Shown here piece by piece: positions 24,948 to 33,639 of a stretch of 64,000 bases of DNA. The DNA comes from Donghicola sp041224595 (GTDB lineage: Bacteria; Pseudomonadota; Alphaproteobacteria; Rhodobacterales; Rhodobacteraceae). Position 1 is the first letter of the stretch, and every line of letters begins with the position of its first letter. The stretch spans positions 46,087 through 110,086 of the forward strand of contig NZ_JBGFGN010000113.1 in assembly GCF_041224595.1 (NCBI RefSeq), given 5' to 3'. The notes beneath the pieces were generated by a model, which saw only the letters and a list, made by a program, of their open reading frames with translations, was not told where the DNA came from and made no database searches. Made by a program: the position numbers and the translations under genes.

Positions 24948-26307
24948 GTTCGAACTCCTCTGCGATGGAAGCGGCGCCAAATTCCTCGGGGCGCGCACGA
25001 TGATGGATGGATTGGACGGTGTTCGCGATTTCGTAGAGAAATGCGCGGCTGCCGCGATACCCGACGCGGCAGGCATCCTGCGCGCCGATGCGATCAAAAA
25101 CAGGAAAGCCCACGCGGACCAAAGGCACGTGCAGGCGGTGCTCTGCGTGGCGACCATGGGAGTGGGTCAGCAATATCTGCGCGCCGTTCTCCTTGGCGCT
25201 GCGCTCGAAATCCCCCAGATCGCCAAGGATCACCTCGTCCGCTGCAATCCTTTCGATCACAGGGGAATGCTGGGTGGTGGTGACGGCGGTGACGATCTCT
25301 GCCCCCATCGAGGTCAGGGCATTCGACAGGGAAAACAGAAGATCGGGGTCGGCGCCAATGGCCACTTTCAGCCCGCCGGTGTGGAAATGGGCGTCGAGCG
25401 CCGCGTCGATCAGGCGCGAACGATCCCGCTTGATCGAGGGCGGCGGATCTTGCACCCCCGACAGCCCCATCAGCGTGCGGACAAAGGCATCGACCGGCTT
25501 CAGCCCTGTCACGGATTGGAACACGCGGTACGGTACCATGGCGCGGTCCTCGATCAGTTTGGCCGCTTTGCGCATCTGTTCCCCAATGGCGAGGGTAAAT
25601 GCACTGCGGGCCACATCGGGAATGCGCGCAACCGGTGTGCCCCCCTGAGAGGTGCCGGACCAGTCGTCGCTGACATGCCCGTCCAGCGAAGTCGAGATAT
25701 CGGGCAGCACCAGCGGCTCTAGTCCAAAGGCGCGCACCATGCGAACCAGTTCCTCGATTTCGGCGGGGGTCAGGTGGCTGCCGCACAGCAATGTCACTTG
25801 CCGCAGATCGGGGTCACGTTCGGTTGAGGGCGGCACCATAGCGTCAATGATCGCCTCGACTGCTTTGGCCCAACCGTCTTGCAGGCCGCCGTCGAAATCG
25901 GGGGTCGAGGCATATACGATCTGCGTATCGGCAAAATCGGTGCGGCGACTGATAATCTCTTTCAGCTCTCCGGGGACATCCTCGCCACGGGTTTCCGTCA
26001 AAGCGGTCGAGGCGATGCCGATGAACGCGGGGTTCGACTTTTTCCGCAGGTTTTCAATCGCTTCTTCGATCTGATCCGCGCCGCCAAGGATGGTGGACAC
26101 CTCGTTCATCGCGGTGGTCTGTAGGGGCACGGCCTCTTTGAAATGGCGGACCAGATGCACCATGGCAAACGCGGTGCAGCCTTGGGAACCGTGGAACAGG
26201 GGCACGGACCGCTCTACGCCCAGATAGGCCAGTGCCGCACCCAAAGGAGCAGAGCTTTTCAGCGGGTTGGTGGACAGGGCGCGTTTGGGATGAACCAGCT
26301 TTGCCAT
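24922..26307 (-). CDS. nifN: NifN, FeMo-cofactor scaffold beta subunit
   Basis: 461 residues from the ATG at 26307, one base after the nifE stop. PLGAALAYLGVERSVPLFHGSQGCTAFAMVHLVRHFKEAVPLQTTAMNE is the NifK/NifN-type P-cluster-region motif. It pairs with NifE to mature the FeMo-cofactor. Confidence 0.96.
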   Translation of the reverse strand: MAKLVHPKRALSTNPLKSSAPLGAALAYLGVERSVPLFHGSQGCTAFAMVHLVRHFKEAVPLQTTAMNEVSTILGGADQIEEAIENLRKKSNPAFIGIASTALTETRGEDVPGELKEIISRRTDFADTQIVYASTPDFDGGLQDGWAKAVEAIIDAMVPPSTERDPDLRQVTLLCGSHLTPAEIEELVRMVRAFGLEPLVLPDISTSLDGHVSDDWSGTSQGGTPVARIPDVARSAFTLAIGEQMRKAAKLIEDRAMVPYRVFQSVTGLKPVDAFVRTLMGLSGVQDPPPSIKRDRSRLIDAALDAHFHTGGLKVAIGADPDLLFSLSNALTSMGAEIVTAVTTTQHSPVIERIAADEVILGDLGDFERSAKENGAQILLTHSHGRHAEHRLHVPLVRVGFPVFDRIGAQDACRVGYRGSRAFLYEIANTVQSIHHRARPEEFGAASIAEEFEHVPHIASC

Positions 26308-26308
26308 C

Positions 26309-27868
26309 TCAGCAATCCTCGAAATCGGTGGCGGAAGAGACAAAGGCAGTGACCGGCGCAGGCACACTGGACGCGGGCGGCATGGGCGGCACAAGGCTGA
26401 CCGGGCGCCCCACCCCCGCTGGCACACCGGTGACGGGACAAGTGCCGGTGATCGCAGGCAAAACGCGGCTCTCCGTTAGGGGTGTGTCCCACGGCGCAGG
26501 CTCGCGCAACTCTGACCACATGGGATTGTTCACGGCGCGGTCGATGGCGCGCACCATATCCACCATTCCCATATAACCGGCGTAGGGTTCATGCTTTTCC
26601 TGATTCACATCGACCCACGGCATCTTGGCCTTGAGCGCAACGAACTGACTGCGGCCGCCAGACATCAGCACATCGGCGCCTGCGTCCTTGAGCATTCGGT
26701 ACATGTCCTTGGGCGCCATGTTTTCGAACATGTGCTTGTCGTCGCCCATGATCTTAACCACGCGACCTTTGTCATCGTCAGTGGCCTTGCGGACCGAGGT
26801 TCCGATGACCTCCATCCCCAACTCTTGCAGGGCAGACACTACGGACCAAGACTTGTGACCGCCCGTGTAGAGCAATACGCGCTTGCCTGCGACGCGGGGG
26901 CGATAGGCCTCCAGCTGTTTCCAGACGCGGGTTTCCTCTTCGGCGATCACCTGTTCACAACGGTCCAAAAGGTCCGCTTCGGCTCCTTGTTCGACCAGCA
27001 TGGCGCACATGGTTCGCAACGCCTGAGATGTGTCAGAGATGCCGTAGAACGAGCCCTCGAAATAGGGAATGCCGTAGCGCTCGTCCAATTTGCGGGCCAA
27101 GTTGATCAGCGCTTTGGAGCAGACCAGCATCGTCACTTTGGCGCGGTGGGCCATGGCGACCTGACGGTAGCGGGCATCGCCGGTGATCGAGCCCAAAACG
27201 CGGATACCGAGCTTGTCGAACATGGGTTTGACCTGCCAAAGCTCTCCAGACAGGTTGTAGTCGCCGATGATGTTGACGTCATACGGGGTGCATTCCTCTG
27301 GCTCGATCGAGCCGATGACGCCGTCCAAGAGCGCCTCGCCCGCCAGCTTGTTTCCAAGGTTTTTGGATCCCACATAGCCGGGCGCGTTCACAGGCACGCA
27401 TGGCGTGCCGAATTTCTGGGTGGCCGCTTTGCAAACCGCGTTGATATCGTCGCCGATCAGAGCGGGGACACAGGTTGCGTACACAAAGACGGCAGGGGGA
27501 TTATGGGCTTCGATCACTTCTTTGATCGCGCGGAACAGCTTCTTTTCGCCATAGCCCATGACGATGTCGAGTTCGCTCAGGTCGGTGGTAAAGCCAGTGC
27601 GATAAAGTTCGGAGCCAGAGGATGCTGCGCCGCGGTTGTCCCAACCGTTGCCTTCGCAGGCCAATGGGGCGTGAACCAGATGCGCGACGTCGACGATGGG
27701 CTGAAGCGCGATTTTCGCCCCGTCAAAGGCGCAGCCCCCTGCGGCGGCGCCGGGAGTCAGGGGTTTGGCGCATCCCTTTTTACGCTGTCGTTCGGACTTC
27801 TCGGCATTGGTCCCGCAGCCGGGTTCGTTAAAGACATCCTGTATTTTGCTCTTCAGTGCATCACTCAT
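26309..27868 (-). CDS. nifE: NifE, FeMo-cofactor scaffold alpha subunit
   Basis: 519 residues. GGCAFDGAKIALQPIVDVAHLVHAPLACEGN contains the conserved cysteines, and the fold continues to KMPWVDVNQEKHEPYAGYMG. The family is usually about 450-475 residues; this one has a tail of some 45 residues rich in proline, valine and alanine (SLVPPMPPASSVPAPVTAF) ending in DFEDC. With NifN it forms the scaffold on which molybdenum and homocitrate are inserted. First gene of the operon running to the TPR protein. Confidence 0.96.
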   Translation of the reverse strand: MSDALKSKIQDVFNEPGCGTNAEKSERQRKKGCAKPLTPGAAAGGCAFDGAKIALQPIVDVAHLVHAPLACEGNGWDNRGAASSGSELYRTGFTTDLSELDIVMGYGEKKLFRAIKEVIEAHNPPAVFVYATCVPALIGDDINAVCKAATQKFGTPCVPVNAPGYVGSKNLGNKLAGEALLDGVIGSIEPEECTPYDVNIIGDYNLSGELWQVKPMFDKLGIRVLGSITGDARYRQVAMAHRAKVTMLVCSKALINLARKLDERYGIPYFEGSFYGISDTSQALRTMCAMLVEQGAEADLLDRCEQVIAEEETRVWKQLEAYRPRVAGKRVLLYTGGHKSWSVVSALQELGMEVIGTSVRKATDDDKGRVVKIMGDDKHMFENMAPKDMYRMLKDAGADVLMSGGRSQFVALKAKMPWVDVNQEKHEPYAGYMGMVDMVRAIDRAVNNPMWSELREPAPWDTPLTESRVLPAITGTCPVTGVPAGVGRPVSLVPPMPPASSVPAPVTAFVSSATDFEDC

Positions 27869-27900
27869 GTCGCGTCCCCTTCCTGTTCACCAAGGGTTCA

Positions 27901-27916
27901 GCAACGAAGGGGCCAA
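27901..27916 (-). promoter_or_regulatory. Sigma-54 promoter of the nifENX operon
   Basis: Minus-strand TTGGCCCCTTCGTTGC: GG at 27914-27913 and GC at 27902-27901 with ten bases between. The 19 bases CTTGGCCCCTTCGTTGCTG are identical to the rnfA promoter. Confidence 0.89.
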
Positions 27917-27961
27917 GAGCAAAAGCCGTTCAAAATCAGCTTCTTGCTCTCCCACCCTTTG

Positions 27962-29116
27962 TCACTTTGTCTGAGAGGCGACAATGCGCGCACCAATGTG
28001 ACGGGGACCAAACAACAGAACAAAACCGGCAAAACCTATGATCCACGCAATGCCCGCCAGCACTTGGAACGCAGAGGTGGCGGCGACAAAAGAGGATATA
28101 GGACGCAAGAGGGCGGCGAGCGCGACCGCCAGATACAGAGCCGCAGTCCCTGCCCCGACCGACAATACCCCCCCGCTATGGCCAAGGGTGGCCCGCGTCA
28201 TAACCCCAAGCGTCATCAGCCCGAGCCCCCCGATCGTCCATAGGTGCAAGGCCGCGCTCTGGGGCGCGTTGACCAAGATCGCAAAACCGACCCCCAAAGC
28301 ACCAAGGGGTATGAACAGGTAAGACAGATGCAAAACCCATATCAGAGGTTCTGAAAGAGTATGCTGTCCACCCCAACGCAAGAGCCGCCACAAATGCGCC
28401 AGACCCGCCGCAATCAGCAGGATGCCAACCCACGGGCTGTCGGGCAGCGCGGCCCAGATGAGAAGCACCAAAAGAAACCCACCATTCATCGCCATGGCGA
28501 GTGCTGCGGGTTCTTCCAAGATCTGGGGTTTGTGATTTTTCTTAAGCCAATTCCGGGTGAAGTTCGGGACAATCCGCCCGCCGACCACGGTGGTCACAAT
28601 CAGCGCGCCGACCAGCCCGAGCCGCAAGCCTTGGCCTTGGGCATCGCCTTGGTCGACGTGGAATAGAATATCTCCGAATACGAGCAGCGCAACGGCACCC
28701 AGCACCGACAGATTGCGCCAGTTCCGGCCCGCCACGATTTGGCGCCCTGTCTGAAAAGCCAGAGCCAAGGGCATTGCCAAATCCAGCAGAGCCACAAGCC
28801 CGGCCGGCCACACACCTGACAGCAGCATCGCACAGCGCCCGATCACCCAGAGCAGCGCCAGCCCGCCGAGCCTGCGCCCTCGCAAGGGCGTCTGACCAGT
28901 CCAACTGGGAGCTGCGGTAAGCAAAAAACCAGCCAATGCGGCAAACAGATACCCGAAAACCATTTCATGCGCGTGCCAAGACAAGGCATCCAGCCACTCC
29001 GGTAGAACGGGCCACCCGAGCAAAGTTCCGATCCACAAAGCCATCGCCACCACAGCCCATAGGCCCGCGGCGAGAAAAAAAGGGCGAAAACCCAGTGTGA
29101 GAAAAGGACCGGACAT
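27962..29116 (-). CDS. nnrS: NnrS family haem/copper membrane protein
   Basis: 384 residues from the ATG at 29116 (CAGGAG upstream), about twelve membrane spans. WHAHEMVFGYLFAALAGFLLTAAPSWTG is the NnrS motif with the conserved histidines. NnrS proteins are linked to nitric oxide metabolism and tolerance. Being wedged between nifK and nifE it may guard nitrogenase from NO, but this is inference. A strong terminator lies just 22 bases before its start codon, and its 3' end contains the NifA site for nifE. It could belong instead to denitrification, of which nothing else is in view. Confidence 0.9.
   Translation of the reverse strand: MSGPFLTLGFRPFFLAAGLWAVVAMALWIGTLLGWPVLPEWLDALSWHAHEMVFGYLFAALAGFLLTAAPSWTGQTPLRGRRLGGLALLWVIGRCAMLLSGVWPAGLVALLDLAMPLALAFQTGRQIVAGRNWRNLSVLGAVALLVFGDILFHVDQGDAQGQGLRLGLVGALIVTTVVGGRIVPNFTRNWLKKNHKPQILEEPAALAMAMNGGFLLVLLIWAALPDSPWVGILLIAAGLAHLWRLLRWGGQHTLSEPLIWVLHLSYLFIPLGALGVGFAILVNAPQSAALHLWTIGGLGLMTLGVMTRATLGHSGGVLSVGAGTAALYLAVALAALLRPISSFVAATSAFQVLAGIAWIIGFAGFVLLFGPRHIGARIVASQTK
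27968..27983. promoter_or_regulatory. NifA upstream activator sequence for nifE
   Basis: A perfect TGT-CTGAGAGGCG-ACA site, about 55 bp above the -24 element. It is embedded in the last codons of nnrS, so coding and regulatory sequence overlap. Confidence 0.85.
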
Positions 29117-29137
29117 TTTGCAAACTCCTGCGGGCAA

Positions 29138-29175
29138 ATAAAAAAGGTGGCCGGCGCCTTGCGAGCACCAGCCAC
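29138..29175 (-). terminator. Rho-independent terminator after nifHDK
   Basis: On the minus strand GTGGCTGGTGC and GGCCGGCCAC-type arms pair (GTGGCTGGTGC with GCGCCGGCCAC, two G-U pairs) around a short loop and are followed by TTTTTTATTTG. It is the best-formed terminator in the window and lies between nifK and the nnrS start. Confidence 0.85.
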
Positions 29176-29184
29176 AGCCTTCAG

Positions 29185-29207
29185 CCCTTCTCCGCATGGG
29201 AGAAGGG
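29185..29207 (-). repeat. Second hairpin downstream of nifK
   Basis: CCCTTCTCC and GGAGAAGGG form a perfect 9-bp stem with a five-base loop, 17 bases after the nifK stop and ahead of the terminator. Such 3' hairpins can protect mRNA from exonucleases. Confidence 0.65.
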
Positions 29208-29223
29208 ACCGAGTTCTGAATAA

Positions 29224-30762
29224 TCAGCGGGTCAGATCAAAGCTGTAATCTGTCTCGCCGGGGATGATGGTGTCGTCATCAAGCTTGTCGAAGATGGTAT
29301 CCAGCAGTTTGACCAGAACCGTCAGCGCCCCCTGATAGCCCCAGGTGGGGAAGCGGTGGTGATGGTGGCGGTCAAAAATCGGGAACATCAGGCGGATCAG
29401 TGGGGTGCCTGTGTCACGTTCCAGATACTTGCCATAGCTGTTGCCGATCAGCAGATCGCAAGGCTCTGTCGACAGCAGCGAACGCATGTGCCACAGATCT
29501 TTGCCAGCCCAGACCTGACCTTGTTTGCCGAATGGAGAGGACGCCAGCAGCTCTTCCATTTTCGCGGCCCATTTCTTGGTGCCATTGGTCGCGAGGCAGT
29601 GGACAGGCTCGCCTCCGAGTTCCATGACAAAGCGCGCCATGCCATAGACAAAGTCAGGATCGCCGTAGATCGCAAAGGTTTTGCCATGCAGCCAAGCTTG
29701 GCTGTCAGCAATCGCGTCCACAAGACGGCCACGCTCTTTGCGCAGGCTGTCCGGGATTTCCTTGCCGGTGATCTCGCTGACGGTCATCAGGAACTCGTCG
29801 GTGCCCTGAATGCCCATGGGGTAGTGCAACGCGGCGGTTTCCTGACCCGTGCCCTCGACATATTCCAGTGTCTTGGGCGTGCAGTATTCCTGCATCGAAA
29901 TGGTCGCCTTGGCGTTCAATGCGGTCTTCACGTCTTCCAGCTTGGTGCCGCCATCGTACATGCGGAATTCGCCGTCCGAGGGGGTGTCGTAGACATCAGA
30001 CACATCCGACAAGAAGGTGTATTCCACGCCCATCGCGTCCAGCATGTTCTTTACTTCGCGGTTGTTGGCGACTGCGAAACCATCAAAGCCGGGAACGATG
30101 TTGATACTCTCGGTTTCGGTGCGTTCTTTGCCATCCCAGAAGTGCTGAAGGATGCCTTTTTGAGCGTTGTCGTAGCCGTCCACGTGGCTGCCGACAAAGG
30201 CAGGAGTGTGGGCGAAAGGCACATCGAAATCTTCGGGGACCGAGCCCTTTTGCTTGGCCTGCTGGATGAACGAGTTCAGGTCGTCGCCGATCACTTCGGC
30301 CATGCAGGTTGTCGACACTGCGATCATCTTGGGATCATAGAGCGCTTTGGTGTTGGCCAGACCGTCAACCATGTTGACCAGACCGCCGAACACAGCTGCG
30401 TCTTCGGTCATCGACGACGATACGCATGACGAAGGCTCTTTGAAGTGGCGCGACAGGTGCGAGCGGTAGTAGGCAACGCAGCCTTGCGACCCGTGAACAA
30501 AGGGCATGGTGGCCTCATAACCCTGTGCGGCGAAAACAGCACCCAGAGGCTGGCACGCTTTGGCCGGGTTCACGGTCAGCGATTTGCGGGCCAGGTTCTT
30601 TTCGCGGTATTCCCACGACTTGGTCCAGTCGCCGATCTCTTGCACCATCTCGTCGGGATGGCCGCATTCGAATTTGACTTTCTTGTTCTCCAGCATTTCC
30701 TTGTATTCGGGTTGCTGGAACAGCGGTGCGTGATCGAGCACCTTATCTGCCGATTGGGGCAT
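29224..30762 (-). CDS. nifK: NifK, nitrogenase MoFe protein beta chain
   Basis: 512 residues from the ATG at 30762, preceded by AGAAGGAAG. P-cluster cysteine motifs are present: NPAKACQPLGAVFAAQGYE, GSQGCVAYYRSHLSRHF and EPSSCVSSSMTEDAAVFGG. It forms the alpha2-beta2 MoFe protein with NifD. It follows nifD across an unusually long 131 bp spacer. Confidence 0.98.
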   Translation of the reverse strand: MPQSADKVLDHAPLFQQPEYKEMLENKKVKFECGHPDEMVQEIGDWTKSWEYREKNLARKSLTVNPAKACQPLGAVFAAQGYEATMPFVHGSQGCVAYYRSHLSRHFKEPSSCVSSSMTEDAAVFGGLVNMVDGLANTKALYDPKMIAVSTTCMAEVIGDDLNSFIQQAKQKGSVPEDFDVPFAHTPAFVGSHVDGYDNAQKGILQHFWDGKERTETESINIVPGFDGFAVANNREVKNMLDAMGVEYTFLSDVSDVYDTPSDGEFRMYDGGTKLEDVKTALNAKATISMQEYCTPKTLEYVEGTGQETAALHYPMGIQGTDEFLMTVSEITGKEIPDSLRKERGRLVDAIADSQAWLHGKTFAIYGDPDFVYGMARFVMELGGEPVHCLATNGTKKWAAKMEELLASSPFGKQGQVWAGKDLWHMRSLLSTEPCDLLIGNSYGKYLERDTGTPLIRLMFPIFDRHHHHRFPTWGYQGALTVLVKLLDTIFDKLDDDTIIPGETDYSFDLTR

Positions 30763-30893
30763 GTCTAACTTCCTTCTGTTGGCCGTCCACATTCCGAGAC
30801 GCGCCGGTTGAGAGGGGAAAAGACGCGCGGATCAAAGGGAGCGTTTTGCCCGCGCGGGTTTTGGGAACGGAGCGGACCCCGTCCCCGGGTGCC
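30763..30893 (-). other. nifD-nifK spacer with hairpin
   Basis: This 131 bp gap contains a GC-rich hairpin directly after nifD (GGGGACGG and CCGTTCCC arms on the minus strand, 30863-30886, one G-U pair) and a CCCGCGCGGG palindrome next to it. No T run follows. It probably tunes the relative amounts of nifD and nifK message rather than ending it. Confidence 0.5.
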
Positions 30894-32399
30894 TTATTCG
30901 GCAGCAATCGCTTTGGGTTTTTCCCACGGCGCGTCGTACATGTTCCAGACGGGGCTGTTGATCGCCAGATCCATGTCACGGGCAAAGATCGCAAAGCCAT
31001 CATAGCCGTGGTACGGGCCCGAGTAGTCCCAGCTGTGCATCTGGCGGAAGGGGATACCCATCTTCTGGACCGGGTACTTTTCCTTGATGCCAGAACCGAC
31101 CAGATCGGGGCGGATCTTTTCGATGAACTTCTCCAGCTCGTAGCCGGTCACGTCATCATAGATCAGCGTGCCTTCTTTGACGTAGTGACCGGTGCGCTTG
31201 TAGTCGTCGTTGTGCGCGAACTCGTAGCCCGTGCCAGCGATGACCATGCCCAGATCGTCATAGGCAGTGACCACGTGGCGGGGGCGAAGGCCACCCACAT
31301 AGAGCATCACCGATTTGCCTTCGAGGCGGGGCATGTACTTGGCTTTGACCGCGTCGACCATGGGCTGGTACTTGGCGATGACCTTCTCGGCGTTTTCCTG
31401 AATGGTCTCGTCAAAGTTCTTGGCGATGGCGCGCAGGCTTGCCGCGATCTGGGTTGGGCCAAAGAAGTTGTACTCCATCCAGCCGATGCCGTATTTTTCT
31501 TCCATGTAGCGGCAGATGTAGTTCATCGACCGGTAGCAGTGGATCAGGTTCAAGCGGGCTTTGGGAGCACGCTCAATTTCCGCAAGGGTTGCGTCACCGG
31601 ACCAGTTACCGACCACGTTCAGACCCATTTCTTCCAGCAAGATACGGCTGGCCCATGCGTCACCACCGATATTGTAGTCACCGATAACGTTCACATCGTA
31701 GGGGCCTGCCTCATAGCCTGCGCCAGCACCTTCGCCCTTTTCAAAAACCCAGTCGCGGACTGCGTCGTTGGCGATGTGGTGACCCAGCGACTGGGAAACA
31801 CCGCGGAAACCTTCACAGCGCACGGGCACCATGGTTTTGCCGGTTTCCTTGTTCTTTTCTCTGGCAACGGCTTCGATATCGTCACCGATCAGACCAATCG
31901 GGCATTCCGACTGGATGGTAACGCCGTTGGCCAAAGGGAACAGTTCGTTGATCTCGTCGATCGTGCCACCCAGTTTTTTGTCGCCACCGAACACGATGTC
32001 CTTTTCCTGGAAATCGGTGGTGAACTGCATGGTGACAAAGCTGTCTACGCCGGTTTTACCGATGTAGTAGTTGCGGCGCTGGGACCAGCTGTACTGACCG
32101 CAGCCCACGGGACCGTGGCTGATATGGACCATGTCCTTGACCGGGCCCCAAACAACCCCTTTCGACCCTGCGTAGGCGCAACCACGGATCGTCATAACGC
32201 CGGGGATCGACTTGATGTTCGATTTCTGCGTGTCGCACTTCGACGCAATCCCCGTGGTGGGATCGGGCTCTTCATCTGTTGCCTTGGACACGGTCAGGTG
32301 CTTGGCGCGACGTTTCTTGGCTTTCGCAGGGTAGGCCTCGAGAACTTCCTCAATGAGGCTCTCGTACTCGTCAGGCCCGCTGGTGTGATCTTTGGCCAT
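30894..32399 (-). CDS. nifD: NifD, nitrogenase MoFe protein alpha chain
   Basis: 501 residues from the ATG at 32399, with AGAGGAG upstream. P-cluster cysteines occur in TIRGCAYAGSKGVV, GPVGCGQYSW and SECPIGLIGDD. The FeMo-cofactor cysteine is in NLIHCYRSMNYI and the histidine in MHSWDYSGPYHGYDG. The catalytic subunit for dinitrogen reduction. Confidence 0.98.
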   Translation of the reverse strand: MAKDHTSGPDEYESLIEEVLEAYPAKAKKRRAKHLTVSKATDEEPDPTTGIASKCDTQKSNIKSIPGVMTIRGCAYAGSKGVVWGPVKDMVHISHGPVGCGQYSWSQRRNYYIGKTGVDSFVTMQFTTDFQEKDIVFGGDKKLGGTIDEINELFPLANGVTIQSECPIGLIGDDIEAVAREKNKETGKTMVPVRCEGFRGVSQSLGHHIANDAVRDWVFEKGEGAGAGYEAGPYDVNVIGDYNIGGDAWASRILLEEMGLNVVGNWSGDATLAEIERAPKARLNLIHCYRSMNYICRYMEEKYGIGWMEYNFFGPTQIAASLRAIAKNFDETIQENAEKVIAKYQPMVDAVKAKYMPRLEGKSVMLYVGGLRPRHVVTAYDDLGMVIAGTGYEFAHNDDYKRTGHYVKEGTLIYDDVTGYELEKFIEKIRPDLVGSGIKEKYPVQKMGIPFRQMHSWDYSGPYHGYDGFAIFARDMDLAINSPVWNMYDAPWEKPKAIAAE

Positions 32400-32432
32400 C
32401 CTTTTGGCTCCTCTCACAGAATGTCGGGGTTG

Positions 32433-32456
32433 GGCGGGCGCATGGTTGCGCCCACC
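32433..32456 (-). repeat. nifH-nifD intergenic hairpin
   Basis: Minus-strand GGTGGGCGCA pairs with TGCGCCCGCC (one wobble) around ACCA, 21 bases after the nifH stop. With no T run it is not a terminator. In other diazotrophs a hairpin here stabilises nifH mRNA and gives excess NifH. Confidence 0.7.
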
Positions 32457-32477
32457 AGCGGTTCAATAGTGGGGCGC

Positions 32478-33365
32478 TCAGCTCGCCAATTCGGCGTCGG
32501 AGGCCGCGATCAGTGCTTCGCGCTCTTCCTCGGACTGCATGATGCCGAATTCCATCAGCATCTCTTCCAACTCTTCCATGGTGATCGGGGTGGGGATGAC
32601 GCCCTTGCCCGAGTTGGCATGGATTTTCTTGGCCAATTCGCGGTACTCGTTGGCCTGCGCGCTTTCGGGCGCATACTGCAGGACGGTCTGACGGCGCAGT
32701 TCCGCGTGCTGCACGATGTTGTCGCGGGGCACAAAGTGGATCAGCTGCGAACCCAGTTTCTCGGCCATGGCGGTTGCCAGTTCGAGTTCTTTGTCGGTCT
32801 GACGTTCGTTGCAGATCAGGCCACCCAGACGCACACCGCCCGAGTTGGCGTACTTCAGAATGCCTTTGGCGATGTTGTTGGCCGCATAGAGCGCCATCAT
32901 TTCCCCGGACATAACGATGTAGATTTCTTGTGCTTTGTTCTCGCGGATGGGCATCGCAAAACCGCCGCAAACAACGTCGCCAAGAACGTCGTAGGACACG
33001 TAGTCCACATCATCGTAGGCGCCGTTTTCCTCGAGGAAGTTGATGGCGGTGATCACGCCGCGGCCTGCACAGCCAACTCCCGGCTCGGGGCCACCGGATT
33101 CAACGCATTTGATGTCCTGGTAGCCAACCTTGAGAACGTCTTCGAGTTCCAGGTCTTCTACCGAGCCCATTTCCGCTGCCATGTGCAGAACGGTGTCCTG
33201 GGCTTTGGAGTTAAGGATCAGACGGGTGGAGTCCGCTTTGGGGTCGCAGCCGACGATCAGGATTTTTTGGCCCAGTTCAACAAGAGCCGCGAGGGTGTTC
33301 TGAGAGGTGGTGGACTTGCCGATCCCCCCCTTGCCGTAAAAGGCGATCTGACGAAGTTCGCTCAT
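32478..33365 (-). CDS. nifH: NifH, nitrogenase iron protein (dinitrogenase reductase)
   Basis: 295 residues from the ATG at 33365, preceded by GAAGGAATTC. Walker A YGKGGIGKST lies at residues 10-19. The 4Fe-4S ligands are Cys99 in GVGCAGRG and Cys133 in DVVCGGF. Arg102 is the position ADP-ribosylated by DraT in relatives, though no draT/draG is in the window. It passes electrons to NifDK with ATP hydrolysis. First gene of nifHDK. Confidence 0.99.
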   Translation of the reverse strand: MSELRQIAFYGKGGIGKSTTSQNTLAALVELGQKILIVGCDPKADSTRLILNSKAQDTVLHMAAEMGSVEDLELEDVLKVGYQDIKCVESGGPEPGVGCAGRGVITAINFLEENGAYDDVDYVSYDVLGDVVCGGFAMPIRENKAQEIYIVMSGEMMALYAANNIAKGILKYANSGGVRLGGLICNERQTDKELELATAMAEKLGSQLIHFVPRDNIVQHAELRRQTVLQYAPESAQANEYRELAKKIHANSGKGVIPTPITMEELEEMLMEFGIMQSEEEREALIAASDAELAS

Positions 33366-33433
33366 ATCGAATTCCTTCAATTTGTGTTCACTCAGGGGTG
33401 AGACGGTGCGCGACCGCGCTCAGCCCCTATTCA

Positions 33434-33449
33434 GCAGAGAAAGGGCCAA
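33434..33449 (-). promoter_or_regulatory. Sigma-54 promoter of nifHDK
   Basis: Minus-strand TTGGCCCTTTCTCTGC: GG at 33447-33446, ten bases, GC at 33435-33434. It lies about 70 bases upstream of nifH. Confidence 0.87.
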
Positions 33450-33504
33450 GCCCCAGAACCGCTCCACCTAGTTTTATTTCAATGGGTTACGCTGTTTCCC
33501 GCTT

Positions 33505-33520
33505 TGGTCGAAATACGACA
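33505..33520. promoter_or_regulatory. Imperfect NifA-site candidate upstream of nifH
   Basis: TGG-TCGAAATACG-ACA matches TGT-N10-ACA at five of six bases and lies about 60 bp above the -24 element. No perfect site exists between nifH and the apbE terminator. Confidence 0.45.
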
Positions 33521-33582
33521 AAACCTGTGTCGGGCGTTTCGGGCACCCGCTGTCTGGCGGCAGTCTGGCGGCGCATCAGCCA

Positions 33583-33614
33583 TAAAAAAGGCCCCACCGA
33601 GCATCGGCAGGGCC
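33583..33614 (-). terminator. Terminator after apbE
   Basis: On the minus strand GGCCCTGCCGA and TCGGTGGGGCC arms form a stem, followed by TTTTTTATGG. It closes the fdxC-fdxN-rseC-apbE operon and insulates the nifH promoter region. Confidence 0.82.
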
Positions 33615-33639
33615 AGTGGGGACCAACTTGGAGAGAGTG

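Noticed and set aside
26591..28243. A plus-strand open frame of 550 codons opposite nifE
   Set aside because: Antisense to a well-supported gene and its promoter, with low-complexity content and no recognisable domain.
30726..33401. A plus-strand open frame of 891 codons opposite nifH and nifD
   Set aside because: It lies exactly antisense to two conserved nif genes, has no family motif, and is the expected by-product of strong third-position GC bias.
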